64,000 bases of DNA from Agrococcus pavilionensis RW1 (GCF_000400485.1 NZ_ASHR01000025.1:1-64000); one strand, 5' to 3'. Shown: positions 1-8,829, counted from the stretch's first letter. The notes: generated by a model from the letters alone, not told the origin. Program-made: numbers and translations.

Positions 1-1556
1 ATGAGTGGTCGGGCATCGATGCGGAGGAGTACATCGCGTCAATCCGTGCCGGGGCCATCGACCCGCGCGGCCGCACCGCGGACGAGCTCGAGGAGGAGCT
101 GGCCGCTTACGACCGGGACTGGGCGGAGCGGCTCGCGCGCCTGAGCGATGCGGAGGTCGAGGAGGTCATCGCCGGCCGCATGGAGGTGCCGCCGCTGCCG
201 GGCACGATGCCCGCCGCAGAGCGGCCCGAGTCCGTGCGCCGGCAGGAGGCGCTCGCCGGCCGGATCCGCGCGATCGAGCAACGCCGCGCGCGGCTCGAGG
301 CCGAGCACCGCGAGGTCCTCGCAGCCGAGCTCCAGCACTTGCGCGAATCCGGCGGTGACGTCGGCATGGCCGTGAAGGAGAGCGCCTCGATCCTCGCGGC
401 GGAGCTGCGCCTCTCGGACCGCGCCATGGAGCGCAAGCTCGTCGAGGCGTGGACGACCGTCATCGACCTCCCCGCCGCGCACGCCTCGCACAAGGAGGGC
501 CGCATCACCGGCACCCATCTGCGGGCGATCGAGCAGGCCACCGAGGCGCTGCGCACCGACCCGTCGGTCGATCCGGAGGATCGCGCTCGGGTGGAGGCGG
601 AGCTGGTGGAGATCGCCGAGCGCGTCACGCCGTCGCAGCTGCGCTCCCGCGCGCGGCGGATCGTGGATCGGGCGATGGCCGAGCCGCTCCAGCGCCGCCA
701 CGATCGGGCGGTCGAGCAGCGCCGCGCATGGGTCGAGGACCACGATGACGGGATCTCGACGCTCTCGCTCTCCGGCCCCTCGGTGACCATCCACGGCGCG
801 TTCAACCGCGCGACCGACGCCGCCCGGGGCAAGCCGAAGGACGACCCGCGCACCTTCGACCAGTACCGCTTCGACGCCCTCATGGAGACGCTCCTCACCG
901 GCCAGACGCCGGAGGACCTCCACGGCATCAACCCGATCTCGGCGACCGTGACGGTCACGATCCCCGCGACGGAGCTGCTGAAGCGGAGCGACGACGAGGA
1001 CGAGCCGCAGCTGCGCTTCTCGGGTGCCCTGGAGGGCGGGGCGCTCGTCGACGCGGCCACGGTGCGAGCCCTGGCCTCCGAGACGATCACCTGGGAGCGG
1101 CTGTTCCTCCACCCCGTCACCGGCGTCCCGGTCGCGGTCGACACGTACAAGCCCAACCGGGCCATGCGCCGCTGGCTCCAGCGCCGCGACGGCCGCTGCC
1201 GCTGGCCCGGCTGCACCAACCGCGTCTCCCGCGCCGACGCCGACCACACCATCGCCCACGCCGACGGCGGACCCACCACCCTCTCCAACCTCGCCCACCT
1301 GTGCCGCCGGCACCACTCGATGAAGCACGCCACCGCCTGGACCGTCCGCCAGCTCGACCAAGGCGTCCTCGAATGGACCAGCCCCACAGGGAAGATCTAC
1401 CTCGACGAGCCAGAGCCTGCCGGACCCGCATTCGTCGACCGCGGCGTCGACATCTGGGACCTCTCGCGCGACCAACCCGCCAAGTGCACCGCGAGCGACC
1501 CGCCATGGGCACACCTCAAGGACTGCACCTGCGAGCTCGAGGACGCGACCGCCTGA
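1..1556 (+). CDS. DUF222/HNH endonuclease-domain protein, left-truncated
   Basis: The frame is open from base 3 with no stop, so the true start lies left of the window; an internal Met at 180 is a poor start because in-frame coding continues upstream of it. The visible 517 residues are the helical, Arg/Glu-rich DUF222 region followed by a C-terminal HNH nuclease motif: a Cys pair in CRWPGC, then DADH, the Asn of LSNLAHLC, and a final HH. This family occurs in multiple copies in many actinobacterial genomes and is presumed to cut DNA, but its target is unknown. The gene runs toward rpsN and ends at a strong bidirectional hairpin. No mobile-element boundary is visible. Family assignment is firm; function is inferred. 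Confidence 0.9.
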   Translation, partial: EWSGIDAEEYIASIRAGAIDPRGRTADELEEELAAYDRDWAERLARLSDAEVEEVIAGRMEVPPLPGTMPAAERPESVRRQEALAGRIRAIEQRRARLEAEHREVLAAELQHLRESGGDVGMAVKESASILAAELRLSDRAMERKLVEAWTTVIDLPAAHASHKEGRITGTHLRAIEQATEALRTDPSVDPEDRARVEAELVEIAERVTPSQLRSRARRIVDRAMAEPLQRRHDRAVEQRRAWVEDHDDGISTLSLSGPSVTIHGAFNRATDAARGKPKDDPRTFDQYRFDALMETLLTGQTPEDLHGINPISATVTVTIPATELLKRSDDEDEPQLRFSGALEGGALVDAATVRALASETITWERLFLHPVTGVPVAVDTYKPNRAMRRWLQRRDGRCRWPGCTNRVSRADADHTIAHADGGPTTLSNLAHLCRRHHSMKHATAWTVRQLDQGVLEWTSPTGKIYLDEPEPAGPAFVDRGVDIWDLSRDQPAKCTASDPPWAHLKDCTCELEDATA

Positions 1557-1597
1557 TCCCGCGCGCCTCCGGGCCGGTGCCACCCCATCCGGGGACG

Positions 1598-1632
1598 ACG
1601 AAGGCCCCGACCGCGGGGGTCGGGGCCTTCGT
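1598..1632. terminator. Bidirectional terminator between the HNH gene and rpsN
   Basis: Perfect 15-bp stem (1598-1612 with 1618-1632) and a 5-base loop, lying between two convergent genes. No clear U-tract follows on either strand, which is common for actinobacterial terminators. Confidence 0.85.
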
Positions 1633-1646
1633 GGGTGAGTCGGTGC

Positions 1647-1952
1647 TTACCAGCTCGACTTGGTCACGCCGGGCAGCTCGCCACGGTGCGCCATGTCGCG
1701 GAAGCGGACACGCGAGATGCCGTAGTCGCCGACGTGGCCGCGGGGGCGGCCGTCGATCGCGTCGCGCTTGCGGACGCGGACCGGCGAGGCGTTGCGGGGC
1801 AGCTTCTGCAGGCCGATGCGGGCGGCCTCGCGCTCCTCGTCGGTGCTCTTCGGGTCGACGAGCGCCTTCTTGAGGGCTGCGCGCTTCTCGGCGTAGCGGG
1901 CGACGATGGCCTTCCGCTGCTCGTTCTTGGCGATCATGCTCTTCTTGGCCAT
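1647..1952 (-). CDS. rpsN: 30S ribosomal protein S14, zinc-independent long form
   Basis: 101 residues, beginning [10 protein letters not shown] and ending GVTKSSW, typical of the long S14 type. It contains no cysteine, so it is the zinc-free paralogue and not the short CxxC zinc-ribbon form normally found in the main ribosomal protein operon. S14 assembles late in the head of the 30S subunit. It is the last gene of rpmB-rpmG-rpsN; its ATG follows the rpmG stop codon directly. In many actinobacteria such zinc-free copies replace zinc-binding ones when zinc is scarce. The nearby zur/znu operon fits this role, but I see no Zur box in front of this operon. Confidence 0.96.
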   Translation of the reverse strand: MAKKSMIAKNEQRKAIVARYAEKRAALKKALVDPKSTDEEREAARIGLQKLPRNASPVRVRKRDAIDGRPRGHVGDYGISRVRFRDMAHRGELPGVTKSSW

Positions 1953-2123
1953 TTATCGCTCCTCTCGGAACTCGACGTGCTGACGCACGATGGGGTCGTA
2001 CTTCTTCAGCACAAGTCGGTCAGGGTTGTTGCGACGGTTCTTCTTCGTCACATACGTGTAGCCGGTGCCCGCAGTCGAGCGGAGCTTGATGATCGGACGG
2101 ACGTCCTGCGCCTTCTTCGCCAT
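1953..2123 (-). CDS. rpmG: 50S ribosomal protein L33, zinc-independent form
   Basis: 56 residues, translated by hand: starts [16 protein letters not shown], contains [18 protein letters not shown] and ends VEFREER. It matches L33 over its full length. The two CxxC pairs of the zinc-binding L33 form are absent, so this is the cysteine-less type. Its ATG overlaps the rpmB stop by one base (TGATG), and its stop abuts the rpsN start, so the three genes are translationally coupled. Confidence 0.95.
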   Translation of the reverse strand: MAKKAQDVRPIIKLRSTAGTGYTYVTKKNRRNNPDRLVLKKYDPIVRQHVEFREER

Positions 2124-2359
2124 CAGAGCTTCACCCCCCGAGCCTGCATGTCACGGACGACGGCCTCGATGCCACGGGCGTCGATGACCTTCATGCCCTT
2201 GGCCGAAACGTTGAGCGTCACGTTGCGCTTGAGCGACGGGACGAAGTAGGTCTTGCGCTGCACGTTCGGGTCGAAGCGACGCTTCGTGCGCCGGTGCGAG
2301 TGCGAGATGTTGTGCCCGAAGCCGGGAGTGGCTCCGGTCACCTGGCATACGGCTGCCAT
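2123..2359 (-). CDS. rpmB: 50S ribosomal protein L28, zinc-independent form
   Basis: 78 residues starting [17 protein letters not shown] and containing [14 protein letters not shown], typical of L28. Only one cysteine is present (VCQVTG where the zinc form has a CxxC), so it is the zinc-free type. The frame continues upstream, but Met at 2359 is chosen because it gives the family length and has GGAGG about six bases upstream. It is the first gene of rpmB-rpmG-rpsN, with a promoter near 2489-2518 and a leader of roughly 120 nt. Confidence 0.95.
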   Translation of the reverse strand: MAAVCQVTGATPGFGHNISHSHRRTKRRFDPNVQRKTYFVPSLKRNVTLNVSAKGMKVIDARGIEAVVRDMQARGVKL

Positions 2360-2370
2360 GGTGCCTCCAA

Positions 2371-2401
2371 TTGGGTACCGCAGGCCCGAGGGCCTGCCCA
2401 A
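2371..2401 (-). promoter_or_regulatory. Hairpin in the rpmB leader
   Basis: A 7-bp perfect stem (2380-2386 with 2391-2397) with loop CGAG, flanked by TTGGG and CCCAA, which could extend it with an internal bulge. It lies in the transcribed leader about 20-40 bases before the rpmB start codon. It might be an autoregulatory or attenuator structure; no known leader family is recognised. Confidence 0.4.
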
Positions 2402-2488
2402 GATCACTTGCCTGCACACGCCGAAGCCGAGCCTTTGAGGGGTTTGGAGGAGGCGTGCGCTGCGCGGCCGGAACCGCGCCAAGGGTCA

Positions 2489-2518
2489 ATCGTACGCGAT
2501 GCGGCGCGCTCGCGGCAA
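2489..2518 (-). promoter_or_regulatory. Candidate promoter of rpmB-rpmG-rpsN
   Basis: On the minus strand, TTGCCG (2518-2513) is followed by 18 bases and TACGAT (2494-2489). The position, just downstream of the neighbouring gene and before the rpmB leader, is appropriate. No Zur palindrome of the kind found at 7843 is visible here. Confidence 0.5.
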
Positions 2519-2539
2519 TACCCGCCTGGGATCCGGGCG

Positions 2540-3706
2540 TCAGCGCTGCGGCGGGAAGACCGGCTGCCCGTCCGGGCCCATCGGGAACGGCGTGCCGTCG
2601 GCGTACGTCGGCCAGGGCAGCAGGCCGCCCGCGCCCGGCTGCGGGGCGGGCTGGGGAGCCGGCTGCCGCGGAGCCTGCGGCATCGGCGCTGGGGCAGCCC
2701 CCGGGCGCATCGCCGTCGGGTTCGCAGCGCCGCCGACCGACTGCGCCGCGGGGCGCCGCACGTGCTCGCCACGCGCCTCGGCCTCCTGCCAGTCGATGTT
2801 GCGGCGGTTCCAGAACAGCAGCACGGTCACGGACGCCGCGAGCGCCGTCACGACGATCGCCGCGACGGTCGCGCGCCAGTACCACTCGGTCACCTCGAAG
2901 CCGAATGCCTCGATCGCGAAGTGCAGCGTGAGCAGGATGCCCACGAGCCCGAGGAGCGCCGCGGCGACGAGCCCGATGATGCGCGCCATCTCGGCGCGGC
3001 CGCGCTCGCCGAGCGAGATGAGGCCCCACGCTCCCGCGGCGGCCGCGCGCACGACGAGGATCGTCAGGAGCGTGATGCCGAACAGCTCACCGAAGAGCCA
3101 GTCGCCATCCCACGGGTCGTCTCCCGTGCCACGCATCCAGATCGAGATCATGAGCACCGCGAGCAGGTAGATGTTCGCCGCGACGCCGATGATGAGCGGG
3201 GTCGCGGAGCGCCGCGCGAGCACGAGGTCGAGCGCGAGCAGGCCCGTGAAGGCGAGGAAGACGACGACCGTCCAGACGACGCGCGACGCCTGGCTCTCGA
3301 AGTCGCCGACGAAGATGAGCACGACCGTCACGAGCGTGACGATCGCGAGCAGGCAGATGCCGACGAAGAGCACGGGCTGGATGCCGAAGATGCGGCGCGC
3401 CGGGAGGGCAGCCGCCGGCCGCTCGGGCCACGGCGACGGGGAGCTCGGCTGCTCGCTGTAGGGATTCTCGACCCCGCCGGCAGTCGCGCGACCGCCGACG
3501 CTCGAGCCGTAGGGCATGGATCCTTGCGCGAGCGGCTGGTCGTAGGGGCCGGGCTCGGCCGGGCGGCGGTCGGCCGGCGGCTCCTGCGACTGCGCGTGCT
3601 GCTGCTCGCGCTGCTGGATCTGCTGCAGGAGCGTGGGCTGCTGCTCGCTGCTGGGCCGGCGCGCACCGAAGGCGCTGGGCTGAGCGGCACTGCGCTGAGC
3701 GGTCAC
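2540..3706 (-). CDS. Membrane protein of unknown function with Gln/Pro-rich tails
   Basis: 388 residues. The first ~105 are hydrophilic and rich in Gln, Pro and Ser. Six hydrophobic segments follow, beginning IFGIQPVLFVGICLLA and ending VTALAASVTVLLFW. The C-terminal ~80 residues are a Pro/Ala/Gln-rich cytosolic-type tail. The GTG start at 3706 has GGGGAG nearby. I do not recognise a named family; proteins of this shape are common in Microbacteriaceae genomes. It lies between the ribosomal protein operon and the zinc operon without obvious functional linkage. Confidence 0.75.
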   Translation of the reverse strand: MTAQRSAAQPSAFGARRPSSEQQPTLLQQIQQREQQHAQSQEPPADRRPAEPGPYDQPLAQGSMPYGSSVGGRATAGGVENPYSEQPSSPSPWPERPAAALPARRIFGIQPVLFVGICLLAIVTLVTVVLIFVGDFESQASRVVWTVVVFLAFTGLLALDLVLARRSATPLIIGVAANIYLLAVLMISIWMRGTGDDPWDGDWLFGELFGITLLTILVVRAAAAGAWGLISLGERGRAEMARIIGLVAAALLGLVGILLTLHFAIEAFGFEVTEWYWRATVAAIVVTALAASVTVLLFWNRRNIDWQEAEARGEHVRRPAAQSVGGAANPTAMRPGAAPAPMPQAPRQPAPQPAPQPGAGGLLPWPTYADGTPFPMGPDGQPVFPPQR

Positions 3707-3787
3707 TGGGGCTCCCCTCGGTCTCGTCGAGACAGTCTCACATCGGAAGCGCCCGAGCGCGATGGGCAGTCCTCACCCTCGGGAGGA

Positions 3788-4201
3788 TCAGCGCGCGGAG
3801 CCGCTCCGCGCGGCCGCGCACTCTGCGCACAGGCCGAAGATGTCGACGACGTGATCGGGCTCGATGAAGCCGTGCGCGGCAGCCACCTGTCCCGCCCATC
3901 GCTCGACGGCCGCCGCCTCGAGCTCGACGGTGCGACCGCACGAGCGGCAGATGAGGTGATGGTGGTGGGTCTTGGTGCACGCGCGGTAGAGCAGCTCGCC
4001 CGCCGACTGCAGCGCATCCGCCTCGCCGTCCTCCGCGAGCGCCGCGAGCGCCCGGTAGACGGTCGCGAGCCCGACGGTCGAGCCCTCGGCGCGCATCGCC
4101 TGGTGCAGCGCTTGGGCCGAGACGAACTCGTCGCTCGCCTCGAGCGCCTCGCGGACGGCCTCGCGCTGCTTCGTGCTGCGGCGGGGAGCGGGGGCGGTCA
4201 T
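3788..4201 (-). CDS. zur: Fur-family zinc uptake regulator Zur
   Basis: 137 residues: an N-terminal winged helix (about 1-80) and a C-terminal metal-binding dimerisation region with CRSC and CAEC as the structural zinc site and an HHHHL run as part of the sensory site. When loaded with zinc, Zur represses zinc uptake genes. The assignment to zinc rather than iron rests on context: it is the last gene of the znuA-znuC-znuB-znuB operon, overlapping the preceding gene by four bases (ATGA), and a Zur-type palindrome lies at the operon promoter. The circuit is therefore likely autoregulated. Confidence 0.9.
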   Translation of the reverse strand: MTAPAPRRSTKQREAVREALEASDEFVSAQALHQAMRAEGSTVGLATVYRALAALAEDGEADALQSAGELLYRACTKTHHHHLICRSCGRTVELEAAAVERWAGQVAAAHGFIEPDHVVDIFGLCAECAAARSGSAR

Positions 4202-5019
4202 GGTGTCCTCGTCTCGATCGTGCCACGCGGGCGGCGGGCGGCCTCGGCCCGGATCCAGGCGAGGCCGTAGAAAGCGGCGGCCACGAGGGCGATCGCGCCG
4301 CCCGCGGCGAGCTCGAGCCAGCGCGAGGCGAGGAGCCCGAGCACGCCGGAGGCGATCGCGATGAGCGGCGCGACGACGAGCATCGCGCGCCAGTCGCGCA
4401 CGACGAGCCGCGCGGCCGCGGCGGGCGCGACGATGAGGGCGACGCCGAGGATCGCGCCGACGACCGGCATGATCGCGACGACCGTCGCGGCGATGAGCGC
4501 GAGCGCGAGCGTCTCGGGGATCCAGGGGCGCAGGCCCGCGCGCCGGTAGCCGCCCTCGTCGGCGCTCGAGAAGACGAGGTGCGGGCCCGCGAGGGCCCAC
4601 ACGACGATCGCGACCGCGAGCAGCGTCGCGGTGAGCGCGATGTCGGCGCCCGAGACCGCGAGCACCTGGCCGATCAGGAACGATTCGACGTCGATCGCGA
4701 GCGGGCCGAGCGACTGCAGGAGCGCGCCGAGCGCGAAGCCCGCGGTGAGCATGATTCCCGAGGCGACGGCCGGCCCCTGGGAGCGGATGCGGCCGATGCC
4801 GACCGCGATCGCGACGAGCGCGACCGCCGCGACGGCGGCGCCGAGCGGGATCGAGACGCCGAGCATCGCCGCGGCGACGGCGCCGGGGAAGGTGGCGTGG
4901 GTGAGCGACATCGTGAAGAAGGCGCGCTCGCGCAGCACGACGAGCACGCCGACGAGGCCGGCGAGCGCGCCCGCGAGCGTCACCTCGAGCAGCGCGCGGG
5001 CGAAGAAGTCGAGCGTCAC
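4198..5019 (-). CDS. znuB: Zinc/manganese ABC transporter permease, ZnuB family (second copy)
   Basis: 273 residues, almost entirely hydrophobic with seven or eight membrane segments and the ABC-3 family pattern (FTMSLTHATFPG, VGAILGVALIVAPAAAARL). It forms the membrane channel for zinc delivered by the lipoprotein. Start is GTG at 5019, overlapping the upstream permease stop by four bases (GTGA). Two adjacent permease genes suggest a heterodimeric channel, an arrangement seen in other actinobacterial znu/troCD-type operons. Confidence 0.9.
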   Translation of the reverse strand: MTLDFFARALLEVTLAGALAGLVGVLVVLRERAFFTMSLTHATFPGAVAAAMLGVSIPLGAAVAAVALVAIAVGIGRIRSQGPAVASGIMLTAGFALGALLQSLGPLAIDVESFLIGQVLAVSGADIALTATLLAVAIVVWALAGPHLVFSSADEGGYRRAGLRPWIPETLALALIAATVVAIMPVVGAILGVALIVAPAAAARLVVRDWRAMLVVAPLIAIASGVLGLLASRWLELAAGGAIALVAAAFYGLAWIRAEAARRPRGTIETRTP

Positions 5020-5915
5020 GAGGCCACCCCCGCCCTGCTCGGGGCGGGCGCTGGCCGCTTCGACGAAGCACCCCGTGCGGCGCCGATCGCGAGCGCCACG
5101 AGGTAGCCGAGGATCATCGTGAGGGCGACGGTCGCGCCGGGCGCGGCATCGACGCCGAGCACCGCGAGCTGCACGACCGCCCAGAGGCCGAGCCAGCCCG
5201 TGACGGCGCCGAAGCCGATCGCGACGACGGCGGCTGCCGCGAGCGAGCGGGTGAGCGCGCGCGCCGCCGCGGTGGGCACGATCACGACCGCGAGCGCGAG
5301 CAGCGTGCCGACCGAGGCGGATGCGGCGACGACGACGAGCGCGATCGCGACGGTGCCGACGACCTCGAGCGCGAGCACCGGGAGCCCCGCGCGCCGGGCG
5401 CCCGCGGGGTCGAACGCGGCGTAGAGCTGCGGCCGCGCGGTCAGCACGACGAGCAGCACCGCGATGCCGATGAGCGCGAGCGAGACGCCGAGGTCGCCCC
5501 AGGTGATCGAGAGCAGCCGGCCGAAGAAGAAGTCGGAGAGGCTGCCCGACCCGCCCCCGGAAGCCGAGACGAGCGCGACGCCGAGCGAGAAGAAGGAAGT
5601 GAGGACGATCGCGACGGCCGTGTCGCGCGGCTGCCCGCGGCGGGAGATGAGCGCGAGCACGACCGCCGCGACGACGGCCGCGCCGATCGCGCCGGGCATG
5701 AGCCCGGCGGCCCCGCCGATCGCCGCGCCGATCACGAGGCCGGGGAACACCGCGTGCGTGAGCCCGTCGGTCGAGAACTCGAGCCGGCGGAGGTTCACGA
5801 GCACGCCGACGGTGCCGGCGGCGATCGCGAGCGCGAGGAGCAGCAGCAGCGGCCGCCCCATGAACGGCACGGAGAACGGCGTGACCGGGTCGATGAGCGC
5901 CGCGATCGGCGTCAT
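5016..5915 (-). CDS. znuB: Zinc/manganese ABC transporter permease, ZnuB family (first copy)
   Basis: 299 residues with multiple membrane segments and the ABC-3 signatures (STDGLTHAVFPGLVIG, VGTLLALAVVIVPTAAARAL). The ATG at 5915 is chosen because it overlaps the ATPase gene stop by four bases. It pairs with the next permease and the ATPase ZnuC. The related manganese (MntB) and zinc systems cannot be told apart by sequence alone; the downstream zur gene favours zinc. Confidence 0.9.
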   Translation of the reverse strand: MTPIAALIDPVTPFSVPFMGRPLLLLLALAIAAGTVGVLVNLRRLEFSTDGLTHAVFPGLVIGAAIGGAAGLMPGAIGAAVVAAVVLALISRRGQPRDTAVAIVLTSFFSLGVALVSASGGGSGSLSDFFFGRLLSITWGDLGVSLALIGIAVLLVVLTARPQLYAAFDPAGARRAGLPVLALEVVGTVAIALVVVAASASVGTLLALAVVIVPTAAARALTRSLAAAAVVAIGFGAVTGWLGLWAVVQLAVLGVDAAPGATVALTMILGYLVALAIGAARGASSKRPAPAPSRAGVAS

Positions 5916-6718
5916 CGGGGCGGGGCGGCCGCGGCGTCGTCGTCCCGCAGCACGTGGTGGTGATGGTGGTGCGCGGCCTCGTGGTGCTCGGTCGTCGCGA
6001 GCGTGTGGCCGTCGATCTCGATGACGTGGCTCGCGAAGGCGGCCTCGACGCGCTCGAGCGTGAGGACGCATCCGGTCTCGTCGAACGCGATCTGCCGCCC
6101 GTTCACGAGCAGCGTGCGATCGCACACGGCGCGCGCGAGGTCGAGGTCGTGCGTCGTGATGAGCAGGGCGACACCCTGCCCCTTGAGGCGCCGCACGGTC
6201 TCGAGCAGCGCGTCGCGCGAGCCGTGGTCGAGGCCGTTGAACGGCTCGTCGAGCAGCAGCAGTCGCGGCTCGCCCGCGAGCGCGCGAGCGAGGAGCCCGC
6301 GCTGGCGCTGCCCGCCGGAGAGGTCGCCGAAGCGCGCGCCACGGTGCTCGGCGAGCCCGACAGCCTCGATGGCGTCGGCGACGATGCGCTTGTCGGCCCT
6401 GCCCGGCCACTTGAGGCCGAGGCGCGGCGTGCGGCCCATCGCGACGACCTGCTCGAGCGTGACGGGGAACGCCGGGTCGATCTCGCTCGACTGCGGGAGG
6501 GTGCCGATCTCGCCGCGCGCGCTCGGCACGCGGAAGACGCGGGCCTCGTGCTGCGCGAGACCGAGCAAGCCAGCGAGCAGCGTCGACTTGCCGGCGCCGT
6601 TCGGCCCGATGAGCGCGACCGCCTCGCCCGCCCGCACCTCGAACGAGACGCCCGAGAGCACCGGCGCTCCCCCGTAGCCGAAGGAGGCGTCGGCGATCTC
6701 GACGACGGGTGCGCTCAT
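5912..6718 (-). CDS. znuC: Zinc ABC transporter ATP-binding protein ZnuC with His-rich tail
   Basis: 268 residues of an ABC ATPase: Walker A GPNGAGKST (about residue 38-46), signature LSGGQ, Walker B LLLLDEP, and the switch His in TTHDLDLA. It powers zinc import through the two permeases encoded downstream. The C-terminal 20-25 residues carry an unusual His run (HHEAAHHHHHHVLRDDD) that could bind zinc. Both gene ends overlap the neighbours by four bases (ATGA), so all five genes of the operon are coupled. Confidence 0.93.
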   Translation of the reverse strand: MSAPVVEIADASFGYGGAPVLSGVSFEVRAGEAVALIGPNGAGKSTLLAGLLGLAQHEARVFRVPSARGEIGTLPQSSEIDPAFPVTLEQVVAMGRTPRLGLKWPGRADKRIVADAIEAVGLAEHRGARFGDLSGGQRQRGLLARALAGEPRLLLLDEPFNGLDHGSRDALLETVRRLKGQGVALLITTHDLDLARAVCDRTLLVNGRQIAFDETGCVLTLERVEAAFASHVIEIDGHTLATTEHHEAAHHHHHHVLRDDDAAAAPPR

Positions 6719-7788
6719 GAGAGCGATCCTGGCACCGGCAGCGGCTCGGCGCCCCACGCGGTCACGATCGCGGTCGTGTTGTGCAGCTGCGAGCCGATGT
6801 AGGTGCCCGTCGGGCTGCCCTCGGGCCCGAGCGCGTCGGCCGCGAGCGCGTCCTCGCCCTGCCGCAGCTCGACACCCGCCTCGCGCGCGATCGTGGCCGC
6901 GAGCTGCGGGTCGATCGCGTTCTCGCTGAAGACGACGGGCGTGCCGGTGGCGCGGATCTCGGCGACGAGGTCGTCGATGTGCGCGGCGCTCGCGTCGGCG
7001 CTGTCGTCGAGGCTCGGGAGCACCGTGCCGAGGACCTGCACGTCGAACGCGCGCTCGAGGTAGCCGAACGTGTCGTGCGTCGTCACGACGAGCCGCTCCT
7101 CGACCGGCACCTGCTCGATCGAGGCGCGCATCCACGACTCGAGCTCGGCGAGCCGCTCGAGGTAGGCGGCGGCGGATGCGTCGATGTCGGCGTCGGGGTC
7201 GGCGGCGGTGACCGCGTCGCGGATGGCCTCCGCCTGGGCGATCGCGTTGGCCGGGTCGGTCCAGACGTGGGGGTCGAACTCGCCGTGGTCGTGGCCGGCG
7301 TGGTCGTCGGGCTCGTGCGCGTGGTCGTGGTCGGCGTGCGCCTCGTCGTCGTGCTCGTGATCGTCGCCATGCGACTCGTCGCCGTGGTCGTGGCCCTCGT
7401 GCGTGTCGTGGCCCGCGACGATGAGGTCGATGCCCTCCGAGGTGTCGACGAGCGTGCCGGCGAAGCCCGAGGCCTCGACCGTGCTGTCGAGCCAGCCCTC
7501 GAGCCCCGCACCGTTGACGACGAGCAGGTCGGCGGAGGCGAGCGCCGCGAGCGCCGCGGGGCCCGGGTCGAAGCTGTGCGCCGAGGCACCCGGGCGCAGG
7601 AGGCTCGTCACCTGCGCCTCGTCGCCCACGACCTCGCGGGCGATGTCGGCGAGCTGCGTCGTGGTCGCGACGATCTCGAGCCGGTCGTCGGCCGAGCCGG
7701 CGCCGTTCGCCGGGCCGGCGCATCCGGTCAGCACGAGCGCCGCCGCTCCGACGGTGCTGAGGAGGGCGGTGGTCTGCGTGGGTCGCAT
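6715..7788 (-). CDS. znuA: Zinc-binding lipoprotein ZnuA
   Basis: 357 residues from ATG 7788; an in-frame TTG five codons upstream is less likely. A lipoprotein signal peptide ends at the lipobox LVLTGC, so the mature protein is tethered outside the membrane. The cluster A-I fold typical of metal receptors is evident (VVATTTQLADIAREVVGD, AHSFDPGPA, GAGLEGW, DPHVWTDP, VTTHDTFGYL, VFSENAID). A long His/Asp/Glu-rich loop around residues 125-170, with more than a dozen His, is typical of zinc rather than manganese receptors. First gene of the znu-zur operon, preceded by a Zur box. Confidence 0.94.
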   Translation of the reverse strand: MRPTQTTALLSTVGAAALVLTGCAGPANGAGSADDRLEIVATTTQLADIAREVVGDEAQVTSLLRPGASAHSFDPGPAALAALASADLLVVNGAGLEGWLDSTVEASGFAGTLVDTSEGIDLIVAGHDTHEGHDHGDESHGDDHEHDDEAHADHDHAHEPDDHAGHDHGEFDPHVWTDPANAIAQAEAIRDAVTAADPDADIDASAAAYLERLAELESWMRASIEQVPVEERLVVTTHDTFGYLERAFDVQVLGTVLPSLDDSADASAAHIDDLVAEIRATGTPVVFSENAIDPQLAATIAREAGVELRQGEDALAADALGPEGSPTGTYIGSQLHNTTAIVTAWGAEPLPVPGSLS

Positions 7789-7828
7789 GGGAATCCTGTC
7801 CAAGTGCGACGCCGTGCCGCACGGGTCG

Positions 7829-7859
7829 ACGCTACGCCTTAGTGAGAACGATTGTCAAT
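7829..7859 (-). promoter_or_regulatory. znuA promoter with overlapping Zur box
   Basis: The near-palindrome TGAGAACGATTGTCA at 7843-7857 matches the actinobacterial Zur operator pattern. It overlaps a minus-strand -35 box TTGACA (7859-7854); a possible -10, TAGCGT, lies at 7834-7829, though the 19-base spacer is long. Zinc-loaded Zur bound here would block RNA polymerase. The divergent nadE -10 begins about 50 bases away. Confidence 0.8.
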
Positions 7860-7918
7860 CTCGGCGGACTCCCAGCGGACGTAGCACTCCGGAAACATCG
7901 CGAGCGTAGGCTCTCGCC

Positions 7919-8776
7919 ATGGAGCGCATCCCCACCGGCACAGCCCAGTTCAAGATCATCGCCGCCCTCGGGTCCCGCCCCGAGATCGATCCCGCCGAGG
8001 AGATCGAGCGGCGCGTGCAGTTCCTCGTCGACTACCTCGCCGCGACGGGCGCGAAGGGCTTCGTGCTCGGCATCTCCGGCGGCCAGGACTCGACGCTCGC
8101 CGGTCGCCTCGCGCAGCTCGCCGTCGAGCGCGTGCGGGATGCCGGCGGCGAGGCGAGCTTCGTCGGCGTGCGCCTCCCCTACGGCGTGCAGCACGACGAG
8201 GACGACGCGCAGCTCGCGCTCGACTTCATCCGCGCCGACCGCGAGGTGACGGTCGACGTCAAGCCGGGCGTCGACGCGCTCGAGGCCTCGATCGAGGCGG
8301 GCGTCGGCGCGGTCGACGACTACCACAAGGGCAACGTCAAGGCGCGGGCGCGGATGATCGCGCAGTACGCGATCGGCGGCCAGCTGGGCCTGCTCGTGAT
8401 CGGCACCGACCACGCCGCCGAGGGCGTCACGGGCTTCTACACGAAGTACGGCGACGGCGGCGCCGACGTGCTGCCGCTCGCGGGGCTCACGAAGCGGCAG
8501 GGGAAGCAGCTGCTGCGCGAGCTCGGCGCCGCCGAGCGCCTGTGGCAGAAGGCGCCGACGGCCGACCTGCTCGACGAGCGCCCGGGCCAGACCGACGAGG
8601 CGGAGCTCGGCCTCGCCTACGAGCAGATCGACGCGTTCCTCGAGGGGCGCGACGTCGAGCCCGAGGTCGCGGAGCAGATCGTCGACCGCTACACGCGCAC
8701 GGAGCACAAGCGCCGGATGCCCGTGACGCCCGACGACGAGTGGTGGCGGCCGCAGGCGGGGCCGCTGTTCGACTGA
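7919..8776 (+). CDS. nadE: NH3-dependent NAD(+) synthetase
   Basis: 285 residues. It catalyses the last step of NAD synthesis, amidating deamido-NAD with ammonia and ATP. The ATP pyrophosphatase P-loop SGGQDST is near residue 55, and the family motifs [20 protein letters not shown] and [13 protein letters not shown]-like C-terminus are present. There is no N-terminal glutaminase domain, so it is the short ammonia-dependent type. TAGGCT at 7907-7912 sits six bases before the ATG and there is no Shine-Dalgarno sequence, so the mRNA is probably leaderless. Confidence 0.96.
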   Translation: MERIPTGTAQFKIIAALGSRPEIDPAEEIERRVQFLVDYLAATGAKGFVLGISGGQDSTLAGRLAQLAVERVRDAGGEASFVGVRLPYGVQHDEDDAQLALDFIRADREVTVDVKPGVDALEASIEAGVGAVDDYHKGNVKARARMIAQYAIGGQLGLLVIGTDHAAEGVTGFYTKYGDGGADVLPLAGLTKRQGKQLLRELGAAERLWQKAPTADLLDERPGQTDEAELGLAYEQIDAFLEGRDVEPEVAEQIVDRYTRTEHKRRMPVTPDDEWWRPQAGPLFD

Positions 8777-8790
8777 GCGGTGGAGCTGAG

Positions 8791-8816
8791 GGTCGAGGCC
8801 CTTTCGGGCCTCGACC
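8791..8816 (+). terminator. nadE terminator hairpin
   Basis: Perfect 11-bp stem (8791-8801 with 8806-8816) and loop TTTC, 14 bases after the nadE stop codon. Confidence 0.8.
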
Positions 8817-8829
8817 GCGACCCCAGCTC

